This document shows positions 51,722 to 62,859 of a stretch of 64,000 nucleotides of DNA, piece by piece (positions within the stretch are counted from its first letter, which is position 1; each line of letters begins with the position of its first letter). Origin of the DNA: Alphaproteobacteria bacterium MedPE-SWcel. Lineage in GTDB: Bacteria; Pseudomonadota; Alphaproteobacteria; Rhodobacterales; Rhodobacteraceae. The stretch lies in contig MPDC01000001.1 of NCBI GenBank assembly GCA_001874255.1, positions 1 through 64,000 of the forward strand. The letters run 5' to 3'. The position numbers were made by a program, and so were the translations under genes. Below the pieces are notes generated by a model. It had not been told where the DNA came from, did no database searches, and saw only the letters and a list, made by a program, of their open reading frames with translations.

Positions 51722-53161
51722 ATGACACATACCGTTGAAAAAATTGGCGGGACCTCGATGTCCCGCGTGAATGAACTGGTGGAGGCGCTGTTTGTGGGCC
51801 GCCGCACAGAGGCGGAGCTCTACGGCCGCGTCTTTGTGGTGTCGGCCTTCGGTGGCATTACCAACCTCCTGCTGGAGCACAAGAAAACCGGCGAGCCGGG
51901 AGTCTATGCCCGCTTCGCCGATGCCGATACGGATCATGGCTGGCACGACGCCCTGTCCCGGGTGAGCGACGCAATGCGGCGGGCCCACAAGGCGGTGCTG
52001 GACAATTCAGGCGACGTGGCACAGGCGGACGCCTTTGTGGCCGAACGGATCGAGGGTGCGCGCAACTGTCTGATCGACCTGCAGCGCCTGTGCAGCTACG
52101 GCCATTTCCGCCTCGCTGAACATATGCTGCAGATCCGCGAGCTGCTGTCCGGGCTGGGCGAGGCGCATTCCGCCTTTGTCACCACGCTGATGCTGCAGCG
52201 CGCCGGGGTCAACGCGCGCTTTGTCGACCTGTCCGGCTGGCGGGACGAGGGCGACGTGACGCTGGAGCAGCGGATCTCGCAGGCGCTCGACGGGGTCGAT
52301 CCGACGATCGAAATGCCGATCGTCACCGGCTATGCCCAATGCGCCGAGGGTCTGATGCGAGAGTTCGACCGCGGCTATTCCGAGGTGACGTTTTCCTGTC
52401 TGGCCGCCCTCACCGGTGCCAGCGAGGCGATCATTCACAAGGAATTCCACCTCTCTTCGGCGGATCCGAACCTGGTGGGCGCGGGCGTGGCGCGCAAGCT
52501 GGGCCATACCAACTATGATGTGGCGGACCAGATGTCGAACATGGGGATGGAGGCGATCCACCCAAAGGCCGCCAAGACCCTGCGCCAGGCCGATGTGCCG
52601 CTGCGGGTGACCAATGCCTTTGAGCCCGAAGACCCAGGCACGCTGATCGATGACAAACCCGCCGAACGGCCGGCGGTCGAGATGATCACCGGTCTCGATA
52701 TCATCGCGCTGGAAGTGTTCGAACAGGACATGGTCGGCGTCAAAGGATATGACGCCGCGATCCTCGAAGTGCTGACCCGCCACGACGTGCGCATCGTGTC
52801 CAAAACCTCGAACGCCAATACGATCACCCACTATCTGGATGCGTCGCTGACGGTGATGAAACGGGTGGAAAAGGATCTGGCGCGGCTCTACCCCAATGCC
52901 GAGATCTCGGCGCGGCTGCTGTCCATGGCCTCGGCCATCGGGCGCGATCTCCACGGGCTTTCGGTGCTGACCCGTGGGCTGCAGGCGATTGCCGATGTGG
53001 GGCTTGCCAGTGTCGGCGCGTCACAGGGACCACGCAGCGTCGATGTGCAGTTCATCGTCGAGCGTGAAGATCTGAAACCAGTGATCAGCGCGCTGCACAG
53101 GCAGCTCGTCGAAGGGCGCAAGGCGCCCGGTCAGGCCAAGCCGATCAAAGCGGCAGCCTGA
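51722..53161 (+). CDS. ask_ect: Ask_ect, ectoine-operon aspartate kinase
   Basis: 479 residues: kinase motif VEKIGGTSMSRVNEL at the start, then FSCLAALTGASEAIIHKEF and two ACT regions at the C-terminus (about 325-470). It phosphorylates aspartate to feed the pathway. This specialised isozyme is known to be less feedback-inhibited in ect operons. Starts 14 bases after ectC; terminator follows. Confidence 0.95.
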   Translation: MTHTVEKIGGTSMSRVNELVEALFVGRRTEAELYGRVFVVSAFGGITNLLLEHKKTGEPGVYARFADADTDHGWHDALSRVSDAMRRAHKAVLDNSGDVAQADAFVAERIEGARNCLIDLQRLCSYGHFRLAEHMLQIRELLSGLGEAHSAFVTTLMLQRAGVNARFVDLSGWRDEGDVTLEQRISQALDGVDPTIEMPIVTGYAQCAEGLMREFDRGYSEVTFSCLAALTGASEAIIHKEFHLSSADPNLVGAGVARKLGHTNYDVADQMSNMGMEAIHPKAAKTLRQADVPLRVTNAFEPEDPGTLIDDKPAERPAVEMITGLDIIALEVFEQDMVGVKGYDAAILEVLTRHDVRIVSKTSNANTITHYLDASLTVMKRVEKDLARLYPNAEISARLLSMASAIGRDLHGLSVLTRGLQAIADVGLASVGASQGPRSVDVQFIVEREDLKPVISALHRQLVEGRKAPGQAKPIKAAA

Positions 53162-53197
53162 GCCCAACCGCCGCAGTCTGACAGGGACATGGCACAA

Positions 53198-53224
53198 AAG
53201 GGAGCGCCACCTGGCGCTCCTTTT
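53198..53224. terminator. Bidirectional terminator between ask_ect and pcaB
   Basis: Stem GGAGCGCC / GGCGCTCC with loop ACCT, flanked by AAAA on the left and TTTT on the right, between convergent genes. Confidence 0.9.
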
Positions 53225-53258
53225 CCATGTCTCCTACGGCGCCGGGGCGCGGCAGAGG

Positions 53259-54323
53259 TCAGGGCGCGGTTCCGATCCGGGTGATGGCGCGGATCTGCTC
53301 CGTGGCACGGGTCAGGGCGGTGCCGGTGCAGGTCATCATCGCAGGCAGCACCATCCACTCCAGCGTCCACAGGGCGCCGGAGCGCTCCTGTTCGTGCACC
53401 ATCGCCTGATGCATCAAGGGCAATTGGCCTGCGGTGTAGCGCGCCAGCGTGACCAGCATTTCTGCCGTGACCGGGTTTTGCTTGTGCGCCATGGCGGAGC
53501 TGCCGCCGCCTCCGGTCTGGTCCAGCGCATCGATGCCCTGCTGCACCATCAGACAGATGTCCTGACCGATTTTTCCCAATGTGCCGGTCACCGCAGACAA
53601 CCACCCGGCATAAAGTGCCAGCCCGTCGCGTTCCGTATGCCAGCTCTGGGGTGGGTTCTGCAGGCCCAACTGCTGCGCCAGCGCCGCGGCAAGGGCATTG
53701 CCATGCGGCTGGCTGCGCTGGCGGTCGCCCACCGGGCCGCCAAATTGCAGCAGTTCCACCTCTGGCCGCAGGGCCCGAAGGCGCTGCAAATGGCGCTGAC
53801 AGGGCGCAGTCCAGGTGGCGATCCGATGGCAGGCGTCAATCGGCAACGCCGCCTGCATGCGGGTGCGCGCCATCAACCGGTGGCCTGCTTGCGCCTTGGC
53901 CAGCTCCTCCAGCGCAGCGATCAGGGCGGTGAGCCGCGCGCTGTAGATGTCATTCGCAGACCTGATTGCCAGCGACATGGCCGTGTCGATCAGATCCTGA
54001 CTGGTGGCGCCGGGATGGACGGCCCCGGCCAGATCTGCGCCCACATGGGCCTTGAGCTGGCGCACATAGCCGGGAACGGCCAGCCCATCCGTGGCGAGAC
54101 TGCCCCGCAGGCCGTCCATGTCGGGCGTGAAATCGGCCATTGCCGCGAGGGCTCCGGCCGCCAGATCCCGGTCCATCAGCCCCACCTGAGCCGCCGCCTG
54201 TGTCAGGGCGGTCTCATAGGCGAGAAAGGCCCGGGCGGTCGCGGTGCCTGAAAACAGGGCCGCGATGTCATCATCGGCAAACAGGCCTGCAAAGAACGGG
54301 TTGGTTGCGGTCAGCGGGTTCAC
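53259..54323 (-). CDS. pcaB: PcaB, 3-carboxy-cis,cis-muconate cycloisomerase
   Basis: 354 residues of the fumarase/aspartase superfamily: GAVHPGATSQDLIDTAMSL and the signature GGSSAMAHKQNPVTAEM. It lactonises 3-carboxymuconate to gamma-carboxymuconolactone. It is shorter at the C-terminus than some 450-residue PcaB proteins but of normal length for alphaproteobacteria. GTG start at 54323; GAGG lies about eleven bases upstream. Last gene of the pob/pca operon. Confidence 0.92.
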   Translation of the reverse strand: MNPLTATNPFFAGLFADDDIAALFSGTATARAFLAYETALTQAAAQVGLMDRDLAAGALAAMADFTPDMDGLRGSLATDGLAVPGYVRQLKAHVGADLAGAVHPGATSQDLIDTAMSLAIRSANDIYSARLTALIAALEELAKAQAGHRLMARTRMQAALPIDACHRIATWTAPCQRHLQRLRALRPEVELLQFGGPVGDRQRSQPHGNALAAALAQQLGLQNPPQSWHTERDGLALYAGWLSAVTGTLGKIGQDICLMVQQGIDALDQTGGGGSSAMAHKQNPVTAEMLVTLARYTAGQLPLMHQAMVHEQERSGALWTLEWMVLPAMMTCTGTALTRATEQIRAITRIGTAP

Positions 54324-54380
54324 GGTGGCGCATATCCTCGGGTCGGTTTCACGGTCAGCCTCGACGGGCCGGGTGGCAGA

Positions 54381-55214
54381 TCAGCTGCGCAGGGGCACAT
54401 CAAGGATCGCACGCGCCTGCTGCCATGTGGCCACGGGGCGCTCGTATTTGTCACACAGCTCCGCCGCGCGGCGGATCAGGGCCGCATTGGAAGGCGCCAG
54501 ATGCTCGCGGTCCAGACGCACGTTGTCTTCGAGCCCGGCACGGGTGTGCCCGCCCGCGGCGATCGCCCATTCATTGACCAGCAGCTGGTTCGCGCCAATC
54601 CCGGCGGCGCACCAATTTGCCTCGGGTGCGCGGCGTTTGACCAGATCCACATAGAGATCAAACACCTCCTTGTCGGCGGGCATGGCGTTTTTCACGCCCA
54701 TCACGAACTGGACATACAGCTTGCCATAAAGCGCGCCCTCCTGATGCAGGCGGATCGCTTGCAGAATATGGCTGAGATCAAAGGCTTCGACCTCGGGCGT
54801 CACTTTGTATTGGCGCATTTCGCTGGCCAGCCACGCCACCAGATCCGGCGGGTTCTCGTAGACGCGGGTGGGGAAATTGTTCGACCCCACCGAAAGCGAG
54901 GCCATGTCGGGCGCCAGCGGCAGCATGCCGCCCCGGGTCTTGCCCGCCCCCGAACGTCCCCCGGTGGAGAACTGGATGATCATGCCGGGGCAGTGTTTCT
55001 CCAGCCCTTCCTTGAGGCGCGCGAATTTCTCCGGGTCCGACGAGGGCGTCTGGTCATCGTTGCGCACATGGGCGTGGCAGATGCTGGCCCCGGCCTCAAA
55101 GGCCTCCTGGGTGCTTTCGACCTGCTCGCTGACAGAGATCGGCACGGCCGGGTTGTTGGCCTTGGTCGGCAGCGATCCGGTGATCGCCACACATAGGATA
55201 CATGGGTTGGTCAT
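54381..55214 (-). CDS. BKACE family enzyme, likely beta-ketoadipate cleavage
   Basis: 277 residues, DUF849: GASICHAHVRNDD (Zn His pair), QFSTGGRSGAGKTRGGML, and GHTRAGLEDNVRLD with Zn-Glu and catalytic Asp present. It lies between pcaG and pcaB in the operon where pcaIJF (CoA transferase and thiolase) would be expected. Acting on beta-ketoadipate with acetyl-CoA it would give succinyl-CoA and acetoacetate in one step. BKACE members active on beta-ketoadipate have been reported in the family survey work; assignment here rests on context. Eight bases separate it from pcaG. Confidence 0.87.
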   Translation of the reverse strand: MTNPCILCVAITGSLPTKANNPAVPISVSEQVESTQEAFEAGASICHAHVRNDDQTPSSDPEKFARLKEGLEKHCPGMIIQFSTGGRSGAGKTRGGMLPLAPDMASLSVGSNNFPTRVYENPPDLVAWLASEMRQYKVTPEVEAFDLSHILQAIRLHQEGALYGKLYVQFVMGVKNAMPADKEVFDLYVDLVKRRAPEANWCAAGIGANQLLVNEWAIAAGGHTRAGLEDNVRLDREHLAPSNAALIRRAAELCDKYERPVATWQQARAILDVPLRS

Positions 55215-55222
55215 GGTCTGCC

Positions 55223-55846
55223 TCAGATGTCGAAAAAGACGGTTTCGTTTGGCCCCTGAAGGTGGATGTCAAAGTGATAGTGACCCTCCGCCGGGGTTTC
55301 GGCAATCAACGTCCGGACCCGGTTTTGATGTTCGATCCGGGTCAGGATCGGATCGGCAGCATTGGCCGCGTCTTCGTCGGGGAAATACATCCGCGTGTGA
55401 AGACCGAGATTGATCCCGCGCGCGACCACCCAGAACGTCACATGCGGGGCCTGCAGGCGGCCATCCACAAACGGAACCGCGCCGGGTTTGACGGTGTCAA
55501 AGGCAAATTCACCGGTCACCATATCCGAAGCCGCGCGGCCCCAGCCGGTGAAATTCGGATCGGCCGTGCCACGCGTCTCGGCGGGGCTGTTGAACAGGCC
55601 TGCGGCATCCGGCTGCCAGATCTCGATCATCGCATCGCGCAGCGGGGTGCCGGTGCCGTCAATGACGCGGCCGGTGATACGGATCGCGGTGCCGCTGACC
55701 TCTCCGGTGATCATCTCATGGCCGAGATCCTGCGGGTAGACCCCCGAGATGCCGGTAAAATTCGGCGTGCAGCCGATATGGACATAGGGACCGGCGGTCT
55801 GCGACGGGGATTCCTTCAGGTGATCCAGCGGCTGTACCATGGTCAA
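55223..55846 (-). CDS. pcaG: PcaG, protocatechuate 3,4-dioxygenase alpha subunit
   Basis: 207 residues of the intradiol dioxygenase family: [63 protein letters not shown]. The alpha subunit lacks the Fe ligands and shapes the substrate pocket. ATGA overlap with pcaH. Confidence 0.95.
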   Translation of the reverse strand: MTMVQPLDHLKESPSQTAGPYVHIGCTPNFTGISGVYPQDLGHEMITGEVSGTAIRITGRVIDGTGTPLRDAMIEIWQPDAAGLFNSPAETRGTADPNFTGWGRAASDMVTGEFAFDTVKPGAVPFVDGRLQAPHVTFWVVARGINLGLHTRMYFPDEDAANAADPILTRIEHQNRVRTLIAETPAEGHYHFDIHLQGPNETVFFDI

Positions 55847-56565
55847 AGCCCCTCCATGCGGTTTTCAAACAGGGTCTGGCGGCGGCCGCGCAGGGTGATG
55901 TCGAACTTGTAGGCCCGCGCATCCATCGGCACCGTCCGCGCCATGTCGAGCGGCGCCACCAGGCTCTCGATGCCCGCGCGGGTGGGGATGGTATCCACGA
56001 TGGGGCAACGCCAGATCAGTGGGTCGCCTTCGAAATACATCTGGGTGATCAGCCGCTGGGCAAAGGCCTGCCCGAAGATCGAAAAGTGGATATGGGCCGG
56101 GCGCCAGTCATTCATCGTATTGGGCCAGGGGTAGGGGCCGGGCATGATGGTGCGAAATTCATAGAACCCCTGCGCGTCGGTGATACAGCGCCCGCAGCCG
56201 CCAAAATTGGGATCGAGCGGCGCCAGATAGCTTTCCTTCTTGTGACGATAGCGCCCGCCCGCATTGGCCTGCCAGACCTCGATCAGCGTGTCCGGCACCC
56301 CACGGCCGAACTCGTCGCGCAGCTGGCCATGGACGATGATGCGCGGACCGATGGCCATGCCGTCGCCTTTGGCAAAGTTCACGATCAGATCGTTGTCGTG
56401 TTGACCCAGAATGTCGTGGCCGAACACCGGGCCTGTCTCTTCCACAAGGGTGGTGGGAAAGGACAGCGGCGCGTGCCGGGGCCCCCGCGCAACCGAGGTT
56501 TTGTAATCGGGGGTCAGCGCGGCGGGGTGCCAGCGCCTGTCCCGGTTCACATAGCCATTGGTCAT
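55843..56565 (-). CDS. pcaH: PcaH, protocatechuate 3,4-dioxygenase beta subunit
   Basis: 240 residues. Iron(III) ligands visible: Tyr in GGRYRHKKE, Tyr in PGPYPWPN and His-x-His in [11 protein letters not shown]. It cleaves the protocatechuate ring between the hydroxyls to 3-carboxy-cis,cis-muconate. ATGA overlaps with both pcaC and pcaG. Confidence 0.96.
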   Translation of the reverse strand: MTNGYVNRDRRWHPAALTPDYKTSVARGPRHAPLSFPTTLVEETGPVFGHDILGQHDNDLIVNFAKGDGMAIGPRIIVHGQLRDEFGRGVPDTLIEVWQANAGGRYRHKKESYLAPLDPNFGGCGRCITDAQGFYEFRTIMPGPYPWPNTMNDWRPAHIHFSIFGQAFAQRLITQMYFEGDPLIWRCPIVDTIPTRAGIESLVAPLDMARTVPMDARAYKFDITLRGRRQTLFENRMEGL

Positions 56566-56984
56566 GTGGGTGTCTCCTCCCCGTCGATCCCATTCATCCC
56601 GTCCATCTCGGCATAGGTCTCCTTGGCGAGCTTCAGCGCATGGTTGGCGCGCGGCACGCCTGCGTAGATCGCAACGTGTTGAAAGGCCTCCAGAACGTCC
56701 GTCTTGCTGGCGCCGGTGCGGGCGGTGGCCCGGATATGCATTGCGATCTCGTCAAAATTCCCCAAGGCGGCCAGCAGAGCGAGCGTCAGCATCGACCGCT
56801 CCCTGTCGCTGATGCCGTCGCTGGCCCAGACGGTGCCCCAGGCGCCCTCGGTGATCAAGGTCTGAAACGGGTCATCAAAGGCGGTTTTCTTCGCCTCCGC
56901 CCGGTCCACATGGGCATCGCCCAGAACCTTGCGGCGCACGGTCATGCCCGCGTTGAACCGTTCATTGGCAGTATCAGTCGACAT
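56562..56984 (-). CDS. pcaC: PcaC, gamma-carboxymuconolactone decarboxylase
   Basis: 140 residues, CMD/AhpD-like fold: [27 protein letters not shown] and [39 protein letters not shown]. Produces the enol-lactone substrate of PcaD. AAGGAG places the start at 56984, overlapping pcaD by 11 bases. Confidence 0.95.
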   Translation of the reverse strand: MSTDTANERFNAGMTVRRKVLGDAHVDRAEAKKTAFDDPFQTLITEGAWGTVWASDGISDRERSMLTLALLAALGNFDEIAMHIRATARTGASKTDVLEAFQHVAIYAGVPRANHALKLAKETYAEMDGMNGIDGEETPT

Positions 56985-57764
56985 GACCCAGCTCCTTGAG
57001 AAAATCCAACAACGCCCCGGCGTAGGCCTCGGGCGCCTCGACACAGGGCAGGTGGCCGGTGTCCTCGATCAGGGTGAACCGCGCATCGGTGATCAGATCG
57101 AGCGTGGCCTCGACCAGATCGGGCGGGCTGGCGCCATCCAGACTGCCCGCGATCCCCAGCGCCGGTTGGGGCAAGCCCCGTGTTGTCGCGCTCAGGTCGG
57201 TGCCTGCAATGGCCTGACAGCAGGCGATATAGCCCGCCTTTGGGGTCCGCTCCAGCATATGCCGCCAGGGCAGATGCGCGTCCTGACGCAGGAAGGCCGG
57301 CGCGAACCAGCGCTCCAGGATCGGATCCGACAGCGCGGCGATGCCCTGGGCCTCGATCATCGCGATCCGCTCCTGCCACATCGCGGCCTCGCCCATTTTC
57401 GCTGCGGTGTTCGAAAGCACGAGGCCGGTGATCCGCTCCGGCACGCGCGCCGCAAGCGATTGCGCGATCATGCCGCCAATGGACAAGCCGACAAAGACGC
57501 AGCTGTCGACCTGTGCATGGTCCAGCAGATCCAGCGTATCCTGCGCCAGATCGTCGATGGAATAGGGGCCGGGCGGGCAGGAGGACAGGCCGTGGCCGCG
57601 CTTGTCGTATCTGATCAGCCGCAGGTGCGGAGGCAGCAGGTCCACCACGCCATCCCAGAGCCGCAGGTCCGTGCCCAGCGAGTTGGCAAAGACCACTGCA
57701 GGCCCGGAGGGGTCGCCATCCTGTCGCCAATGCAGCATCGCGCCGCGTCCCCGTGCTACCCGCA

Positions 57765-57765
<1 letters not shown>
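56974..57765 (-). CDS. pcaD: PcaD, 3-oxoadipate enol-lactonase
   Basis: 263 residues, alpha/beta hydrolase: nucleophile elbow GLSIGGMIAQSL, oxyanion region FANSLGTDLRLWD, C-terminal His in EDTGHLPCVEAPE. Hydrolyses the enol-lactone to beta-ketoadipate. TGATG overlap with pobA. PcaC and PcaD are separate here, not fused as PcaL. Confidence 0.95.
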
Positions 57766-59954
<2,189 letters not shown>

Positions 59955-60269
59955 GGAGCATCACAGCAGGCGTACGGCGGGGGCCCGGCAGGAAATCGGG
60001 GGCATCGCATGCGCCTTCCCTCGCTCGCCTGCTCGCGTGGTGCCCGTCAGAGGGGCACACCAGAGAGAGACCACCAGTGAGAGACACACCAGAGAGAGAC
60101 CACCAGAGGCAGGAAGGATCACCTCTGGCGGTCTTTGCCGGTGCAAGAGCCAAGGAGCGCCCCGGCGGCGCGCCCGCGCGCGCCGCCGGGCCCAACGGGG
60201 CAAGGGGATCTTCTGATCCCTGCCGCCCGGGCGGGAGCACATCCGGCTCCGTTCGGGCGCGGTCTCGCC
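59955..60269. other. Gap with repeat and GC-rich hairpin
   Basis: A 29-bp unit beginning cacaccagagagag is repeated at 60056 and 60085 (22 bases of the second match). A perfect 12-bp stem CCCGGCGGCGCG / CGCGCCGCCGGG spans 60161-60190 with a six-base loop and may end both convergent transcripts (no T-run). No gene. Confidence 0.65.
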
Positions 60270-61898
60270 TCAACCGGGCGGTTTGCCTCGATAGCGCGCT
60301 GTAAGGTCGGCCGCCACGTCCTGCGCCTCATAGAGCCCCAGCAGAATGCCCTTGCGGCCAGAGGTGCCGCGCCCCGCTTCGATCTCGGCATCCGATCGGG
60401 TGAGCCGTTGTGACATGCGCCGTCCCCATTGACCGAGCCGCCCGTACATCATGTCGATGATCTCCTGATGCGCCGGGCTGCGGCCAAGATCGCGCAGCTC
60501 CTGAGGGTCATGGGCCAGATCGAACAGCATCGGAGGCAATCCGCCTTCCGCATGCATGAACTTCCAGCGATCATCGGTGATCATGAAAAGGCGGGCGTCG
60601 CGGGGCGCCATCTTCAAGGTCACGGCCATCGGCGTGGCGGAGTAGTCATATTCACTGATCGCATAGCTGCGCCAGCTGTCCGGCCGCTGACCATGCAGCC
60701 AGGGAATCAGCGACCGCCCTTCCAGAATGTGATCCGCCACCGTGCCGCCCGCAGCCTCCACGAAGGTCGGCAGCAGGTCGATGTTCTCGACCAGAGCATC
60801 GACGACAGTGCCCCGGGTCGTGTCGGCTTCGGGGCGGGGATCGTAGATGATCATCGGCACCTTCACCGATGGCTCGTGGAACAGGTCCTTTTCGCCCAGC
60901 CAGTGATCGCCCAGATAGTCGCCGTGATCCGATGTGATCACGATCATCGTATCCTGCATCCGGCCGCTGTCTTCGAGATATTGAAACAGCCGCCCCATCT
61001 GATCGTCGCATTGCTTGATCAGCCCCATATAGGCCGGAATGGCCGCCTGCCGCACCTCCTCGCGGGAAAAGGCCTGGCCGATGGTATTGCCCATGAAGGC
61101 GCCATAGACCGGGTGCGGATCCTCGCGTTCGCAGGCATGTCTGACCGCGGGCACAACGTCTTTGGCGCCATACATGTCGTGATAGGGGGCGGGCACGATA
61201 TAGGGCCAATGCGGCTTGATATAGCTGACATGGGCGCACCAGGGCCCCTGTGCCTGTTCGATGAAGTCGATGGTCTGGCCCGTCAGCCAGGGTGTTTCGC
61301 TATCCTCTTCGGCGATATTGGCGGGGGTGCCTGCATTGGCCATGAACCACCCCGAGGCCATCTCGTCGCCATCCAGCCCGGCATTGGCAAAGTCGTGCCA
61401 GGGATTGTCCCCCGGGTAGCCTCTGGATTTCAGGTACTCATTGTAGGGGCTGCGTTTGGCGTCATAAAACCCGTCCGGCCCCTCCGCCCAGAGCCCGTCG
61501 TCACGGATCCACACGTCAAAACCGCATTCCGCCTGACGGGCACCGATGACGCTGTCGGCGGCAAGCCCCAGTCGCGCCATGCCCTCGCTGTCGGCTTTCA
61601 TATGGGTCTTGCCGATCAGCCAGCACCCCATGCCCGCGCGGCGCAAATGGTCCCCCATGGTCCATTCGCCGACCCGCAGCGGAGAATTGTTCCACTGTGC
61701 GCCGTGACTGCTGACATAGCGCCCGGTATAGCAGCTCATCCGCGCGGCACCGCAGATCGGCGATTGCACATAGGCGCGGCTGAAGCGCACCCCTTTTTCG
61801 GCCAGCCGGTCGATATGCGGCGTCTTCAGATGCGGATGCCCGGTGCAGCTCAGGTAATCGAACCGCAATTGGTCAAACATGATAAAGAGGATATTCAC
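60270..61898 (-). CDS. Sulfatase / phosphonate monoester hydrolase family protein
   Basis: 542 residues of the type I sulfatase-alkaline phosphatase fold: NILFIMFDQLRFDYLSCTGHP at the start (metal Asp), formylglycine motif CGAAR at about residue 49, VITSDHGDYLGDHWLGEKDLFHEPSVKVPMIIYDP (metal Asp/His). The Cys must be converted to formylglycine. No signal peptide, so cytoplasmic, as for phosphonate monoester hydrolases. Substrate unknown. GTG 61898 with AGGAGG six bases ahead; the longer frame overlaps the divergent regulator. Confidence 0.88.
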   Translation of the reverse strand: MNILFIMFDQLRFDYLSCTGHPHLKTPHIDRLAEKGVRFSRAYVQSPICGAARMSCYTGRYVSSHGAQWNNSPLRVGEWTMGDHLRRAGMGCWLIGKTHMKADSEGMARLGLAADSVIGARQAECGFDVWIRDDGLWAEGPDGFYDAKRSPYNEYLKSRGYPGDNPWHDFANAGLDGDEMASGWFMANAGTPANIAEEDSETPWLTGQTIDFIEQAQGPWCAHVSYIKPHWPYIVPAPYHDMYGAKDVVPAVRHACEREDPHPVYGAFMGNTIGQAFSREEVRQAAIPAYMGLIKQCDDQMGRLFQYLEDSGRMQDTMIVITSDHGDYLGDHWLGEKDLFHEPSVKVPMIIYDPRPEADTTRGTVVDALVENIDLLPTFVEAAGGTVADHILEGRSLIPWLHGQRPDSWRSYAISEYDYSATPMAVTLKMAPRDARLFMITDDRWKFMHAEGGLPPMLFDLAHDPQELRDLGRSPAHQEIIDMMYGRLGQWGRRMSQRLTRSDAEIEAGRGTSGRKGILLGLYEAQDVAADLTARYRGKPPG

Positions 61899-62001
61899 GG
61901 TCCGCCTCCTGCCTTGCGCCTGCCGGTTCCCCAACCCTACCGGAGGGGGGATGGGGCAAATAACCTTTGTCATTCCGTGCCGCTCAGTGGCATGAGGGGC
62001 C

Positions 62002-62799
62002 ATGGTCAAGGAAAACCGCTCACTCGATCGCGGCATAGCGATCCTGGAAACACTCGCCCGTGAAGGCGCCATGTCGCTGGCTGACCTGCACCGGGCCACC
62101 GGGTTGCCCAAAAGCACCATCCGGCGGCTGTTGCAGACATTGATCACGCGCCGGATCGTGCGCCGGTCGCTGGCGGATCAACTGTATCGCACATTGATTG
62201 TATTCCCCGACATTTCTGCGGAGGTGATGCCCAAGGGGATGCTTCAAATCGCCGATGCGGCCATTCCCCGAACGCTGGCGCTGACGCAGGCGATCGGCTG
62301 GCCGTCGGACATCCACATCCGCGAGGCGCGGGCGATGCGCATCATCGACAGCACCCGGCAGGCCAGCCAGTTCCATGTCGGCCAGGGCCGGATCAACCGG
62401 CGCGTCAACCATTTCGGATCCGCGACCGGACTGGCCTGTCTCGCGACGCTGACCGATAGCGAGATCCACGCCACCTATGAGGCCCTGAAATCCGACCTCA
62501 CGTGGGGGCCTGTACGCTTTGGCCTTGATCTGCCCGCTCTGATGCAGCGGATCGAAGGGATCCGGGCACAGGGCTACGCCTCCCGCAGCCCCGCCTATCT
62601 GAGCGAGCAGGAATGGGACAGCGACTTGCACGCCATCGCGGTCGCGATCATGGCGCAGGGGCGGGTGGTTGGTGCTCTGTCGGTGCTGTGGCTGCGCAGC
62701 TACAAATCGGTCGAATCCTTCGCCGCCCTGCACCTCGTGGCGCTGCAGACCACGGCGCGCGACATCAGCCAGGCCTTGGATCAGGTGCGGGACGACTAG
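62002..62799 (+). CDS. IclR-family transcriptional regulator
   Basis: 265 residues: winged HTH (about 8-70; LADLHRATGLPKSTIRRLLQTLITRRIVRR) and effector domain (about 85-260). Divergent from the sulfatase gene with about 100 bases between, so probably its regulator. Confidence 0.9.
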   Translation: MVKENRSLDRGIAILETLAREGAMSLADLHRATGLPKSTIRRLLQTLITRRIVRRSLADQLYRTLIVFPDISAEVMPKGMLQIADAAIPRTLALTQAIGWPSDIHIREARAMRIIDSTRQASQFHVGQGRINRRVNHFGSATGLACLATLTDSEIHATYEALKSDLTWGPVRFGLDLPALMQRIEGIRAQGYASRSPAYLSEQEWDSDLHAIAVAIMAQGRVVGALSVLWLRSYKSVESFAALHLVALQTTARDISQALDQVRDD

Positions 62800-62807
62800 G
62801 CTCCGGG

Positions 62808-62859
62808 CCCGGAAGTCAGGCCCGACAGTCAGACCCGGAAGTCAGACCCGGAAGTCAGA
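62808..62859. repeat. Four 13-bp repeats over the stop of the last gene
   Basis: Units cccggaagtcaga at 62808, 62821, 62834 and 62847 with few changes. The last unit contains the stop codon (62855-62857) of the minus-strand oxidoreductase, the same layout as at soxH. Confidence 0.9.

Noticed and set aside
51708-53161. ectD hydroxylase in the ect operon
   Set aside because: The gene after ectC is an aspartate kinase; no dioxygenase motif was found nearby.
60429-62063. 544-codon frame opposite the sulfatase
   Set aside because: Shadow of the sulfatase gene, whose catalytic motifs are clear.
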